From Paraglaciecola psychrophila 170 (GTDB lineage Bacteria > Pseudomonadota > Gammaproteobacteria > Enterobacterales > Alteromonadaceae): a DNA stretch of 64,000 nt. The notes under the pieces are model-generated. The model saw only the letters and a program-made list of their open reading frames with translations, was not told the origin of the DNA and searched no databases. Position 1 is the stretch's first letter. Each line of letters opens with the position of its first letter. The stretch covers positions 1,054,001 through 1,118,000 of the forward strand of contig NC_020514.1 of the NCBI RefSeq assembly GCF_000347635.1, written 5' to 3'. Shown in pieces: positions 7,811-16,733 of this stretch. The position numbers and the translations under genes were made by a program.

Positions 7811-9748
7811 TCATCTCACTCCCGCTTCTTTTAATCTTTTGTATAAAGTATTTCGGCTAACATCGAGCGCCTTTGCAGTCTTTGATACGTTGCCTGAAAA
7901 GTGGGTGAAAATAGTGATCATCTGCTGGATATCATTCATTTTTTTAGTTTCAAAAGCTTCAATCGCTTTTAAGGGAGACAAGGGCTTCGCAGTAACAGTT
8001 GCAGAACCAGCCTTAGATTGATTATCCAATTGTATATCGTCAAAAAAATCATCGGGAAGGTGCCATGTTTGAATTTGGCCATTATCTGCCATAGCTTGTG
8101 CAATTTGAATTACACACACCAGTTGCCTGATATTGCCAGGCCAGGGGTGCTTGTGGAATAGATCCATAACTTCAGCTGATAGCGAATTTTTAACCTTAGA
8201 CTGTTGATGCATTTGATTTATTTTCTCAAACAAATGCCTGCGATCAGTTCGCTCTCTTAAAGGGGGGAGTTCAATATTCAGGCCGGTTACCCGATAATAC
8301 AAGTCTTGCCGGAAGTTGCCCTTCTCTACTTCAGCCTTTAAGCTTCTGTTTGTTGCTGAAATCAACTTGATATCAACCGAGTAGGTTTTTGTCGATCCTA
8401 GTGGTGTAACAGAGCGTTCCTGCAAAACACGCAATAATCTACCTTGAACGTTAAGCGGCATCTCTCCGATTTCATCAAGAAACAGCGTTCCTTTATGCGC
8501 CTTTCTGATGAGTCCAATTGAGCCTTTTGTATTCGCGCCGGTAAATGCCCCCTTCTCATAACCAAATAACTCTGATTCGACTAGTTCATTTGGAATGGCA
8601 GCACAATTGACTGCTACGAGGGGATAGGATTTACGTTCACTGAAGTGATGGAGGCCATTGACGAACACTTCTTTTCCTACGCCTGTCTCACCATGAATGA
8701 GTATGGGAATTGTTTTGTTGACTACCCGTTTAGACTGATCAATAAAGCGGTTAATTTTTTCGTCGCCGAACCCAAAATGCTCAAGAGGAATGGCGATGTT
8801 AATATCTGACTCATCCTGCTCTGGCAAAATTTCTATAGTTGTATCAATCACTTTATTTACATCTTGAACATTTCCATGCTCACGGAAGTCCGCAGGATAA
8901 ATTCCCATAGATGATGGTTTTTTAATTGATCCATAAATTTTATACTTTTCGAGTGCAACCATAGCGAACGATATCTGTTCAGGCTGATTCTTCAAAATGG
9001 CGGCCGATATGCCAAATATATCCGCAACATTCACCAGTGCAAGATCATAGCTTAACAAGGACTCAGCTCTTCGATTAGCAGAGATGATAATACCGTTAGC
9101 ATCAAAAACAACCAAACCAGACCACTGGCTGTCTATGTTATCCATGTTTGTATTGAAACTGAGCATGAAATTTTGTTCACTGTAGCTGCTAACAAGTAAT
9201 CGATTTTCAATGCCTTGTGACATCAACTTGACTAAACCAAGGGTGTGGGTTTGAGGAAGATAAGAATCGCTTGAAATGTCCAGCATGCCTAAAAGAGATT
9301 GGTTTACGTCATAAATCGGTGCTGCTGAACCAATCATAAAGCGATTACATTTCAGGAAATGTTCGTCACGTTGAATTTGTACCGCTTCACCACAATACAA
9401 TGCAGTACCAATGGCATTGGTACCATTATACTTTTCTTTCCAGTCTATGCCAGCAGCGAAGTGTTCTTGGTGCCTGGGAGATAAGAATCTTTTGTCTCCC
9501 CAACTTTGCAGCGCAATCCCTTTGTCATCGGTTAATACAATTAGGCACTGTGCGTTTGAAAGAATATTTTGATAATAAGGCAGCACTTCTGAGTCTGTTG
9601 TATTAACCAAATTACAATACTGCTCACTTAAGATATCAGAGTCAGCTTTACTGACTCTTTCTATGACTGGATTGTGTGTGGTTAATAGTCCTAAAGATTC
9701 ACATCTCTGCCAGGAATCTTTAATTATCCGGTCGTGTTGGCGAGACAT
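7811..9748 (-). CDS. sigma-54-dependent activator, AcoR type (GAF-PAS-AAA+-Fis)
   Basis: This 645-residue enhancer-binding protein activates RNA polymerase containing sigma-54. The N-terminal part (about 55-180) is GAF-like, as in AcoR (DIFGISAAIL lies in the following PAS-like segment). The central AAA+ domain has Walker A GETGVGKE, the sigma-54 contact loop GAFTGA and Walker B GTLFLDEIGEM. The C-terminus is a Fis-type helix-turn-helix ending NVSKTAKALDVSRNTLYKRL. It is divergent from the glpSTPQUV operon across 0.66 kb that holds a sigma-54 promoter and repeated TGAAC motifs, so it very likely activates that operon, perhaps sensing glycerol or a related alcohol through the GAF domain. AcoR itself activates acetoin catabolism, so the inducer here is inferred only from position. 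Confidence 0.9.
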   Translation of the reverse strand: MSRQHDRIIKDSWQRCESLGLLTTHNPVIERVSKADSDILSEQYCNLVNTTDSEVLPYYQNILSNAQCLIVLTDDKGIALQSWGDKRFLSPRHQEHFAAGIDWKEKYNGTNAIGTALYCGEAVQIQRDEHFLKCNRFMIGSAAPIYDVNQSLLGMLDISSDSYLPQTHTLGLVKLMSQGIENRLLVSSYSEQNFMLSFNTNMDNIDSQWSGLVVFDANGIIISANRRAESLLSYDLALVNVADIFGISAAILKNQPEQISFAMVALEKYKIYGSIKKPSSMGIYPADFREHGNVQDVNKVIDTTIEILPEQDESDINIAIPLEHFGFGDEKINRFIDQSKRVVNKTIPILIHGETGVGKEVFVNGLHHFSERKSYPLVAVNCAAIPNELVESELFGYEKGAFTGANTKGSIGLIRKAHKGTLFLDEIGEMPLNVQGRLLRVLQERSVTPLGSTKTYSVDIKLISATNRSLKAEVEKGNFRQDLYYRVTGLNIELPPLRERTDRRHLFEKINQMHQQSKVKNSLSAEVMDLFHKHPWPGNIRQLVCVIQIAQAMADNGQIQTWHLPDDFFDDIQLDNQSKAGSATVTAKPLSPLKAIEAFETKKMNDIQQMITIFTHFSGNVSKTAKALDVSRNTLYKRLKEAGVR

Positions 9749-10292
9749 TATTAAGATGTACTCATTTTAAATTTTAAGTTCACTTGGCTGCTCCGTCACT
9801 ATTTTGAAATGTTTAGCGAAGCAATTTGGCAAGCACACCAACTTTTAAATTTGTTGTTATTTTGTTATTGAACAACATTGACCAGCAAACTGCGCACTTA
9901 TCGTACTTGAACTCATAACTTTTAGCCAGTAATTAGAATGTTGCTTATATTAAATTGTTCGCATTAGGCGAAGTTTTTTGATTAAGTTGTTTTAAAACAG
10001 TTGTTTAGGTTAATATTGCATTTGTAGGTGATATTAATTCAAGCTCCCCGACTGGATATATATGAATTCACCTATTAACAAAAATAAAACTATAAACACC
10101 TGATTTCAATTTATGAACGATTAAATGAACAATATATTGAACACTTATGCTCAATTATTGTTAACACTATTGAACACATCTGATTAACAGTAATCTCACA
10201 ATGTTTTTGAAAATGCCCTTTATTAAAAAATTAATGTATATATATCAATGTCTTATTTTAATTTAAAAGGAAATTAACAATATAATTACAAT
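9749..10292. other. regulatory intergenic region, activator/glpS
   Basis: No gene is present. This AT-rich region contains TTGTT-ATTG-AACAA (9862-9875) near the activator gene and a cluster of TGAAC motifs, annotated separately, upstream of the sigma-54 promoter. It is long enough for looping between enhancer-bound activator and promoter. Confidence 0.55.
10114..10175 (+). promoter_or_regulatory. phased TGAAC repeats, candidate enhancer (UAS)
   Basis: TGAAC begins at 10114, 10126 and 10138, three copies spaced exactly 12 bp, and again at 10171. A palindrome TGTTAACA lies between, at 10159-10166. The array ends about 120 bp upstream of the sigma-54 -24 element, a usual distance for enhancer sites of sigma-54 activators. 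Assignment to the adjacent AcoR-type protein is inference. Confidence 0.45.
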
Positions 10293-10309
10293 TTGGCCTA
10301 TTAGCTGCA
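10293..10309 (+). promoter_or_regulatory. sigma-54 promoter of the glpSTPQUV operon
   Basis: TTGGCCTATTAGCTGCA matches the -24/-12 consensus: TTGGC at -24, GC followed by A at -12, with exactly ten bases between the GG and the GC. Transcription would begin near 10321, about 110 bases before the glpS start. A sigma-54 activator gene is the divergent neighbour. Confidence 0.75.
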
Positions 10310-10430
10310 GTGTACCCTTCAGATTAAACCACCTTTATCTTGCAGAAAAAGACAATGCGTCGGTTGGGAAATAAACGCCTAAATCCACATTGTAGTGGTT
10401 AGTGCTTAAGTGAAAAAAGAGGATAACCAG

Positions 10431-11522
10431 ATGTCACTTGTCTTAAAGAATGTTAGTCATGAGGTTGGGGGGGAAAAGTACCTTGATAACGTTAATTTAA
10501 CTTTAGAGTCGGGTTCTTTTAACGTTTTACTTGGAAGAACACTTGCAGGAAAGACAACATTAATGCGATTGATGGCTGGCCTTGAAAAGCCAACGTCTGG
10601 ACAAATTTTTATGAATGGTCAAGACGTCACAGGTGTGGCTGTTCAAAAGCGAAATGTGTCAATGGTATATCAACAATTTATTAACTATCCAAATCTTACC
10701 GTGCGTGAAAACATCGCTTCACCTTTACGATTATCCAAAGTCACTGAAACTGAAATTAATAGACGTGTTAAAGAAACGGCAGATATGTTGCAAATTAGCC
10801 AATATCTTGACCGGCTTCCTTTGGAATTGTCTGGTGGCCAACAACAAAGAACCTCAATGGCCCGGGCGTTAGTAAAGGATGCTAGTTTAATTCTTTTTGA
10901 CGAACCCCTTGTTAATCTGGATTACAAATTAAGAGAAGAACTTCGCTCAGAGTTAAGAGTTCTTTTTGAAGAAAGAAAGTCGATAGCCGTTTATGCCACT
11001 ACAGAGGCAAACGAGGCGATGGCGCTTGGAGGCGTAACCACACTTGTCCATGAGGGGAGAATTCTTCAAAGCGGAGCGGTGAACCAGGTATATAGAGGCC
11101 CCAAGAACATAGAAGCGGCTAAATTATTTTGTGAACCGCCCATTAATCTAATTGAAGGGCAAATAACACATGATGAAGTATCGTTTTTCGATTCAATTCA
11201 TTTTCCCTTAGATGAAAAACTCAAAGATTTGCCAAAGAGAAAATTTATATTTGGTGTTAAACCTAGTCACATAGGCCTGGTGCCTAAAAACGATGACGAT
11301 TTGGAATTACCGATGAAAGTAGAGTTAGCTGAAATCAGCGGTTCAGAGACTTACTTACATGTGTACAACGGGCAATTTTCCCTTATTCTTCAGTTATCAG
11401 GGGTTCTTAATTATGCCATTGAGACACCTGTGAACGTCTATTTGCCTATCCATAAACTTTTTGTTTTTGATTTGAATGGGTTAACAATCAAGGTACCAAC
11501 ATTTGATATGGAGAACCTATAA
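10431..11522 (+). CDS. glpS: glycerol ABC transporter ATP-binding protein GlpS
   Basis: This is one of the two ATPases of a GlpSTPQUV-type glycerol importer, the system described in Rhizobium leguminosarum. The Walker A motif is GRTLAGKTT, the signature LSGGQQQR and Walker B LILFDEPLVNLD. The H-loop histidine is replaced (YATTEANEA), as I recall is usual in GlpS. A TOBE-like domain forms the last ~120 residues. I choose the ATG at 10431, giving MSLVLKNV, because the upstream GAGG is correctly placed for it. A GTG at 10410 would add seven residues. It is first in the operon, and the stop codon touches the glpT start with no gap. It probably pairs with GlpT as an asymmetric heterodimer. Confidence 0.9.
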   Translation: MSLVLKNVSHEVGGEKYLDNVNLTLESGSFNVLLGRTLAGKTTLMRLMAGLEKPTSGQIFMNGQDVTGVAVQKRNVSMVYQQFINYPNLTVRENIASPLRLSKVTETEINRRVKETADMLQISQYLDRLPLELSGGQQQRTSMARALVKDASLILFDEPLVNLDYKLREELRSELRVLFEERKSIAVYATTEANEAMALGGVTTLVHEGRILQSGAVNQVYRGPKNIEAAKLFCEPPINLIEGQITHDEVSFFDSIHFPLDEKLKDLPKRKFIFGVKPSHIGLVPKNDDDLELPMKVELAEISGSETYLHVYNGQFSLILQLSGVLNYAIETPVNVYLPIHKLFVFDLNGLTIKVPTFDMENL

Positions 11523-12653
11523 ATGGCTGAAATTCATCTAAAGTCACTCGCCCATAGTTACATGAAAAATCCCAATGGAGATTCTGACTATGCTATCCGA
11601 GAAATGGATCATATCTGGGAAGATGGCGGTGCTTACGCTCTTTTAGGGCCATCGGGTTGTGGCAAGAGTACCTTACTCAACATAATTTCAGGATTGCTCG
11701 AACCTTCAGAAGGTCAAGTATTGTTTGATGGGGTTGAAGTTAATCACATACCGCCGGAAGATAGGAACATTGCTCAAGTATTTCAGTTTCCAGTAATTTA
11801 CGATTCGATGACTGTTTACGATAACTTGGCTTTCCCTCTGAGAAACATGAAAGTGCCTGAAGTCAGAGTTACTTCCCGGGTCAATGAAATAGCTGAAGCA
11901 TTAGAATTGACAGATGTTTTAAAGAAAAAAGCGAGCAATCTTTCACCCGATGAGAAACAAAAAATATCAATGGGACGGGGATTAGTCAGAAGCGATGTAT
12001 CCGCTATATTGTTTGATGAACCCCTGACGGTCATTGACCCGCACTTGAAGTGGAAGCTAAGACGCAAACTAAAGCAAATACACGAACAATTTGATATCAC
12101 CATGATATACGTGACTCACGATCAGCTGGAAGCTTCCACTTTCGCTGAAAAAATTGCCGTAATGTATGGCGGCCAAATAGTCCAGTTTGGCACGCCCAGA
12201 GAGCTTTTCGAAAGACCAAATCATGCATTTGTAGGCTATTTCATTGGTAGCCCAGGTATGAATATAATTGAAGTTGAACGATGTGATAAGGGCGTTAGAT
12301 TTAATTCTACCGACGTTCCATTAGAGCAATCGTTAAAGTCGTTACTGGATAGCCTGACGAGCTCAAATGTGAAGTTGGGCATTAGACCTGAATTCATACA
12401 CGTGTGGGAAAAGAAAACAGAAGGGGCCTTTGAATGTAATCTCGACTACGTTGAAGACTTAGGGACCTATAAAATCTTGACTTTGAATTTGGACGGCGAG
12501 GCAATAAAGGTACGACTGGACGAGGATAGAGCCATTCCTACTGGGAAAATTTATATCAGTTTTCCAGAGCAATGGCTAAAAATCTACGTTGATGAATATT
12601 TAATTGAAGCGGACGTAACCCCGGTTAACGATTCAAGTGAGGTGAAATTGTGA
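11523..12653 (+). CDS. glpT: glycerol ABC transporter ATP-binding protein GlpT
   Basis: This is the second ATPase of the glycerol importer. It is unrelated to the E. coli glycerol-3-phosphate antiporter of the same name. Walker A GPSGCGKST, Walker B AILFDEPLTVID and the H-loop IYVTHDQLEA are complete, but the signature motif is LSPDEKQ rather than LSGGQ. This complements GlpS, which has a good signature but no H-loop histidine, so only one of the two composite ATP sites is expected to be fully canonical. A TOBE-like domain follows from about residue 240. The gene starts on the base after the glpS stop, and its TGA overlaps the glpP GTG start (GTGA), indicating translational coupling. Confidence 0.9.
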   Translation: MAEIHLKSLAHSYMKNPNGDSDYAIREMDHIWEDGGAYALLGPSGCGKSTLLNIISGLLEPSEGQVLFDGVEVNHIPPEDRNIAQVFQFPVIYDSMTVYDNLAFPLRNMKVPEVRVTSRVNEIAEALELTDVLKKKASNLSPDEKQKISMGRGLVRSDVSAILFDEPLTVIDPHLKWKLRRKLKQIHEQFDITMIYVTHDQLEASTFAEKIAVMYGGQIVQFGTPRELFERPNHAFVGYFIGSPGMNIIEVERCDKGVRFNSTDVPLEQSLKSLLDSLTSSNVKLGIRPEFIHVWEKKTEGAFECNLDYVEDLGTYKILTLNLDGEAIKVRLDEDRAIPTGKIYISFPEQWLKIYVDEYLIEADVTPVNDSSEVKL

Positions 12654-13516
12654 ATAAAACATCAAATAATCGGGCGTGGTTTCTTGTTCTGCCCGTGTTC
12701 ATCCTTGTTGCATTCTCGGCCATAATTCCGATTATGACAGTGGTAAATTATTCAGTTCAAGACATTTTTGATCAGAATACTGCTTATTTTGTTGGTGCTG
12801 AATGGTACCGTGAAATGTTACGCAGTCCGCGTTTGTTAGACTCCCTAATTCGTCAATTTGGCTTTTCTTTTTCTATCTTAGCTATTGAGGTTCCGTTAGG
12901 GATAGCCATAGCGCTAATGATGCCATCGAAAGGTCGTATGGCAGCAGTATGGTTAATTATAGTTGCCATTCCACTGCTTATACCTTGGAATGTTGTCGGC
13001 ACTATATGGCAGGTGTTTAGTCGAGAAGATATTGGTTTGTTTGGTTGGGCGGTCAACGCGGTAGGTATTGAATACAATTATGCATCGAGTCCATTTGCCG
13101 CTTGGTTCACTGTCGTTCTGATGGATGTCTGGCATTGGACATCCCTTATCGCACTGCTGTGTTATTCAGGTCTTCGTGCGATACCAGAAGCCTTTTACCA
13201 AGCTGCAAGAATTGATAGAGCTTCTTCATGGGCAGTGTTCAGACATATTCAGTTACCCAGATTAAAAAGTGTGCTCGTAATCGGTGTTCTTTTGCGTTTT
13301 ATGGACAGCTTTATGATTTACACCGAACCCTTTGTCTTAACAGGCGGTGGGCCGGGCAATTCCACCACATTCTTAAGTCAAGAGCTCACGAAAATGGCGG
13401 TAGGACAATTTGACCTCGGGCCAGCTGCAGCATTCTCACTTATTTATTATTTGATTGTATTGCTGGTTTGCTACGTGTTTTTCACCGCTATTAGTCAACT
13501 AGATAAAGTGAAGTAA
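12650..13516 (+). CDS. glpP: glycerol ABC transporter permease GlpP
   Basis: This is an inner-membrane permease subunit (binding-protein-dependent transport family, MalF/UgpA-like) of the glycerol importer. It has about six membrane segments, beginning at residues 10-30 (AWFLVLPVFILVAFSAIIPI). The cytoplasmic EAA loop that docks on the ATPases is seen in AARIDRASSWAVFRHIQLP. TGGGPGNSTTFLSQ near the C-terminus is typical of this permease class. The GTG start overlaps the glpT stop by four bases. At 288 residues it is of normal length and should pair with GlpQ to form the channel. Confidence 0.9.
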   Translation: MNKTSNNRAWFLVLPVFILVAFSAIIPIMTVVNYSVQDIFDQNTAYFVGAEWYREMLRSPRLLDSLIRQFGFSFSILAIEVPLGIAIALMMPSKGRMAAVWLIIVAIPLLIPWNVVGTIWQVFSREDIGLFGWAVNAVGIEYNYASSPFAAWFTVVLMDVWHWTSLIALLCYSGLRAIPEAFYQAARIDRASSWAVFRHIQLPRLKSVLVIGVLLRFMDSFMIYTEPFVLTGGGPGNSTTFLSQELTKMAVGQFDLGPAAAFSLIYYLIVLLVCYVFFTAISQLDKVK

Positions 13517-13526
13517 GGAATTCAAA

Positions 13527-14333
13527 ATGAAAAGTAATACAAACAAGACGATTGGAATGGTTTGTTTTACCACATTCTTAATGTTGCCTATTTACTGGCT
13601 AGTAAATATGTCATTTAAGACCAATGAAGAAATATTAGGCGCTTTGACGCTGTGGCCTCATAACTTTACATTTGATAACTATATTCAAATATTTACTGAT
13701 CCAACGTGGTACATGGGATATGTCAATTCTGTTATTTACGTTTTGATGAATATGGTCATCACGCTTTCACTAGCACTCCCGGCAGCTTATGCTTTTAGTC
13801 GATACAAATTCATCGGTGATAAACATTTGTTTTTCTGGCTGCTTACAAACCGCATGGCGCCGCCTGCAGTATTTTTATTACCGTTCTTTCAACTGTACTC
13901 ATCGGTGGGACTTTTTGATACACATATTGCCGTCGCGTTAGCACATTGCCTCTTTACTGTGCCGTTGGCCGTGTGGATCCTGGAAGGCTTTATGTCGGGT
14001 GTACCCAAAGAAGTTGACGAAATTGCCTACATTGATGGTTACAGTTTGCCTAGGTTCTTTATCAAAATATTTATACCTATGATCCGCTCCGGAATTGGTG
14101 TGACAGCGTTTTTCTGCTTTATGTTTTCGTGGGTTGAGCTGCTTCTTGCCAGAACACTTACCGCAGTAGAGGCAAAACCAATTGCTGCAATTATGACCCG
14201 CACCGTGGGCGCAACGGGCATCGATTGGGGACTTCTCGCTGCGGCTGGAGTGTTAACCATTATTCCTGGTGTTGTCGTCGTCTGGTTTGTCAGGAATCAT
14301 GTGGCTAAAGGCTTTGCTTTGGGACGTGTTTAA
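13527..14333 (+). CDS. glpQ: glycerol ABC transporter permease GlpQ
   Basis: This is the second permease of the glycerol importer (MalG/UgpE-like), 268 residues with about six membrane helices. It is not the periplasmic glycerophosphodiesterase also called GlpQ. The EAA loop reads VDEIAYIDGYSLPRFFIKIF and ends with IPMIRSG. The start ATG follows AAGGA at a good distance, 10 bp after the glpP stop. It forms the membrane channel with GlpP, driven by GlpS and GlpT. Confidence 0.9.
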   Translation: MKSNTNKTIGMVCFTTFLMLPIYWLVNMSFKTNEEILGALTLWPHNFTFDNYIQIFTDPTWYMGYVNSVIYVLMNMVITLSLALPAAYAFSRYKFIGDKHLFFWLLTNRMAPPAVFLLPFFQLYSSVGLFDTHIAVALAHCLFTVPLAVWILEGFMSGVPKEVDEIAYIDGYSLPRFFIKIFIPMIRSGIGVTAFFCFMFSWVELLLARTLTAVEAKPIAAIMTRTVGATGIDWGLLAAAGVLTIIPGVVVVWFVRNHVAKGFALGRV

Positions 14334-14369
14334 TATGCAATTTAACAAAATACTAAGGGGAATGATGTT

Positions 14370-14642
14370 ATGAAATGGATGGCGTGGACTGAACTAACAA
14401 TCACATTTTTTACCGTTATAGCTACTATTTTGGTTGCAATGACTATCTATGAAATAAAAAAACCTTGCCTAGAACGAAAAGGCTTCTTGCCTATCGAAAC
14501 CACTAGAGGGGATAGGTTGTTCATTGGTTTATTAGTCAGTGGATTTATTTACCTGGGGTTTATGGCATTTACTGATTTCAACCTGTACATCGCCTTAGCA
14601 ATTTCAGTTGTCTGGCTATGTACCGTTCTCAGATGGGGCTGA
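14370..14642 (+). CDS. glpU: small membrane protein GlpU (DUF2160)
   Basis: This 90-residue protein has three predicted membrane segments (about residues 4-26, 49-67 and 69-88) and matches the small DUF2160 proteins found between permease and binding-protein genes in GlpSTPQUV operons. Its role in transport is not established. An accessory subunit of the permease is a reasonable guess. AAGGGGAATGATGTT before the ATG gives a strong ribosome binding site. The position between glpQ and glpV is the main support for the name. Confidence 0.85.
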   Translation: MKWMAWTELTITFFTVIATILVAMTIYEIKKPCLERKGFLPIETTRGDRLFIGLLVSGFIYLGFMAFTDFNLYIALAISVVWLCTVLRWG

Positions 14643-14658
14643 TCCCATTGAATTTATA

Positions 14659-14706
14659 CACGCTGGATTCTCTCACATTAAAAAATGTAAAGAGAGTGCC
14701 AGCGTG
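14659..14706 (+). other. intercistronic hairpin between glpU and glpV
   Basis: CACGCTGG (14659-14666) pairs with CCAGCGTG (14699-14706). Inside, CTCTC/GAGAG and ACATT/AATGT extend the stem. No T-run follows, so it is probably an mRNA-processing or stability element, or a weak attenuator, rather than a terminator. Such hairpins commonly adjust expression of the binding protein relative to the membrane genes. Confidence 0.6.
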
Positions 14707-14854
14707 GATAAACCCCTTTGCAAGCAGCATGCTTAGGGGGCATATGTCGGCTGTCACCGACACTTTCTGTTGTGAAATTCTAAAACAGTGTTGCCACTGG
14801 CGGAGTTTATCAGCAACAAATCACAATCTCAAAAAAAATATGAGGTGAAGTAAA

Positions 14855-16585
14855 ATGAAACTTAGAAAACTAAAACTAGCTATAGCCGTGGGTATTTCTG
14901 TCTCTTTGGGCAGTATATCTATCCCGGTTTATGCACAGTCCGTTACAGAAACAGCAAAAAGCTTGATTGAGACAGAATTTTCTCCATCAACATTAACCAA
15001 GCAACAACAGTTAGAAGAGCTGGAGTGGTTTGTTGAAGCAGCAAAACCATTTAAGGGAATGTCTATCAATGTTGCCTCAGAGACAATAGCGCCGCATACC
15101 TATGAATCTCAGGTACTGGCTAAGGCGTTTACCGAATTGACAGGAATCATCATTACGCATGATCTTATTCAAGAAGGTGATGTTATAGAAAAACTGCAAA
15201 CACAGATGCAATCTGGCCGAAATATATACGATGCCTATATCAATGATTCTGACCTGATCGGAACCCATTTTCGTTACGGTAAAGTTGTCCCTGTCTCCGA
15301 CATGATGGAAGGTGAAGCTAAAGACTATACCTTGCCAACGTTGGATATCGACGACTTCATTGGTATTGATTTTACAACAGGTCCGGATGGTAAAATCTAT
15401 CAACTACCTACACAGCAATTTGCCAATCTATATTGGTTTCGTGCAGATTGGTTTGAGCGAGCTGACTTGAAACAGCAGTTTCTTGCCAAATATGGATATG
15501 AATTAGGTGTACCAGTAAACTGGTCTGCTTATGAAGACATCGCCGACTTTTTTACCAACGACGTAAAAAGTTTGGATGGGCAAAGAGTCTATGGCCACAT
15601 GGACTATGGTAAAAAAGATCCATCTCTGGGTTGGCGCTTCACTGATGCCTGGTTTTCAATGGCGGGTACCGGTGACAAAGGGTTGCCAAATGGCTTGCCA
15701 GTAGATGAGTGGGGGATTCGGGTTGAAGGTTGTCGTCCTGTAGGCTCAAGTGTGTCAAGAGGCGGAGCAACAAACGGTCCAGCAGCTGTGTTTGCTACAG
15801 CTAAATACGTTGACTGGCTTAAAGCATACGCACCACCTCAGGCTCAGGGAATGACCTTTTCTGAAGCAGGGCCCGTGCCAGCGCAAGGTAATATTGCTCA
15901 ACAAATATTTTGGTATACAGCGTTCACAGCTTCTATGATCGAGAAAGGATTACCCGTAGTCAATGATGACGGCACGCCTAAGTGGAGAATGGCACCATCG
16001 CCAAAGGGACCTTATTGGGAAGAAGGCATGAAATTGGGTTACCAGGATGTGGGTGCGTGGACGTTTTTAAAGTCAACACCTGAAAAACGCCGACTGGCGG
16101 CCTGGTTATATGCACAGTTTACTGTCTCCAAGACTGTTTCACTGAAAAAAACATTGGTCGGTTTAACGCCTATTCGTGAGTCTGATATCAAGTCTCAAGC
16201 GATGACTGATGTAGCACCAAGCTTAGGTGGTTTGGTCGAGTTTTATCGTAGTCCTGCGCGCAAACAATGGACTCCAACAGGAACTAATGTACCTGACTAT
16301 CCAAAGCTTGCTCAGCTATGGTGGCAGAATGTTGCTGAAGCAGTAAGTGGTGAGAAAACACCCCAACAGGCATTAGATCGCCTTGCTGCCGCTCAAGACA
16401 AGGTTATGGCTAGACTTGAAAGGGCCAATGTCCAGGGTGAATGTGGTCCCAAACTTAATCCTGAAAAAGATCCAAACTATTGGTTGAATCAACCGGGTGC
16501 GCCTAAAGCTAAATTAAGCAATGAAAAACCTAAGGGTCAAACCATTGCTTATGACAAGTTATTAGAAAGCTGGAAAGCTAACTAG
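14855..16585 (+). CDS. glpV: glycerol ABC transporter substrate-binding protein GlpV
   Basis: This 576-residue periplasmic binding protein is unusually large for the class, as is typical of GlpV. A signal peptide occupies residues 1-28 (basic MKLRKLK, hydrophobic core, cleavage after VYA before QSV). The mature part has the extracellular solute-binding (family 1-like) fold, with TTGPDGKIYQLPTQ and NLYWFRADWFERADL in the substrate domain and KWRMAPSPKGPYWEEG later. A good ribosome binding site (GAGGTGA) precedes the ATG. It delivers glycerol to GlpPQ. It is separated from glpU by a hairpin and followed by another hairpin and a porin gene. Confidence 0.9.
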   Translation: MKLRKLKLAIAVGISVSLGSISIPVYAQSVTETAKSLIETEFSPSTLTKQQQLEELEWFVEAAKPFKGMSINVASETIAPHTYESQVLAKAFTELTGIIITHDLIQEGDVIEKLQTQMQSGRNIYDAYINDSDLIGTHFRYGKVVPVSDMMEGEAKDYTLPTLDIDDFIGIDFTTGPDGKIYQLPTQQFANLYWFRADWFERADLKQQFLAKYGYELGVPVNWSAYEDIADFFTNDVKSLDGQRVYGHMDYGKKDPSLGWRFTDAWFSMAGTGDKGLPNGLPVDEWGIRVEGCRPVGSSVSRGGATNGPAAVFATAKYVDWLKAYAPPQAQGMTFSEAGPVPAQGNIAQQIFWYTAFTASMIEKGLPVVNDDGTPKWRMAPSPKGPYWEEGMKLGYQDVGAWTFLKSTPEKRRLAAWLYAQFTVSKTVSLKKTLVGLTPIRESDIKSQAMTDVAPSLGGLVEFYRSPARKQWTPTGTNVPDYPKLAQLWWQNVAEAVSGEKTPQQALDRLAAAQDKVMARLERANVQGECGPKLNPEKDPNYWLNQPGAPKAKLSNEKPKGQTIAYDKLLESWKAN

Positions 16586-16616
16586 TCTTTTAAAAAACTA
16601 TTAAACATTTTGGTCT

Positions 16617-16640
16617 CTCCCCAATGCATATATTGGGGAG
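16617..16640 (+). other. intercistronic hairpin between glpV and porin gene
   Basis: CTCCCCAAT (16617-16625) and ATTGGGGAG (16632-16640) form a perfect 9-bp stem with a six-base loop. There is no T-tract, so partial read-through into the porin gene is likely. It resembles the glpU-glpV hairpin in position and in being followed by GGATAA. Confidence 0.55.
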
Positions 16641-16733
16641 CGGATAAGTGTGCCTGGCTCTCCATAAAAATAGGACGATCCCATTAACGCATTTATCGAA
16701 CTTCATAAAACATCACAAATTTTGGAAATTCAA

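Noticed and set aside
14618..14848. 76-aa frame between glpU and glpV
   Set aside because: Overlaps the glpU end and covers the hairpin; composition is not protein-like, and the region is better explained as an intercistronic RNA structure.
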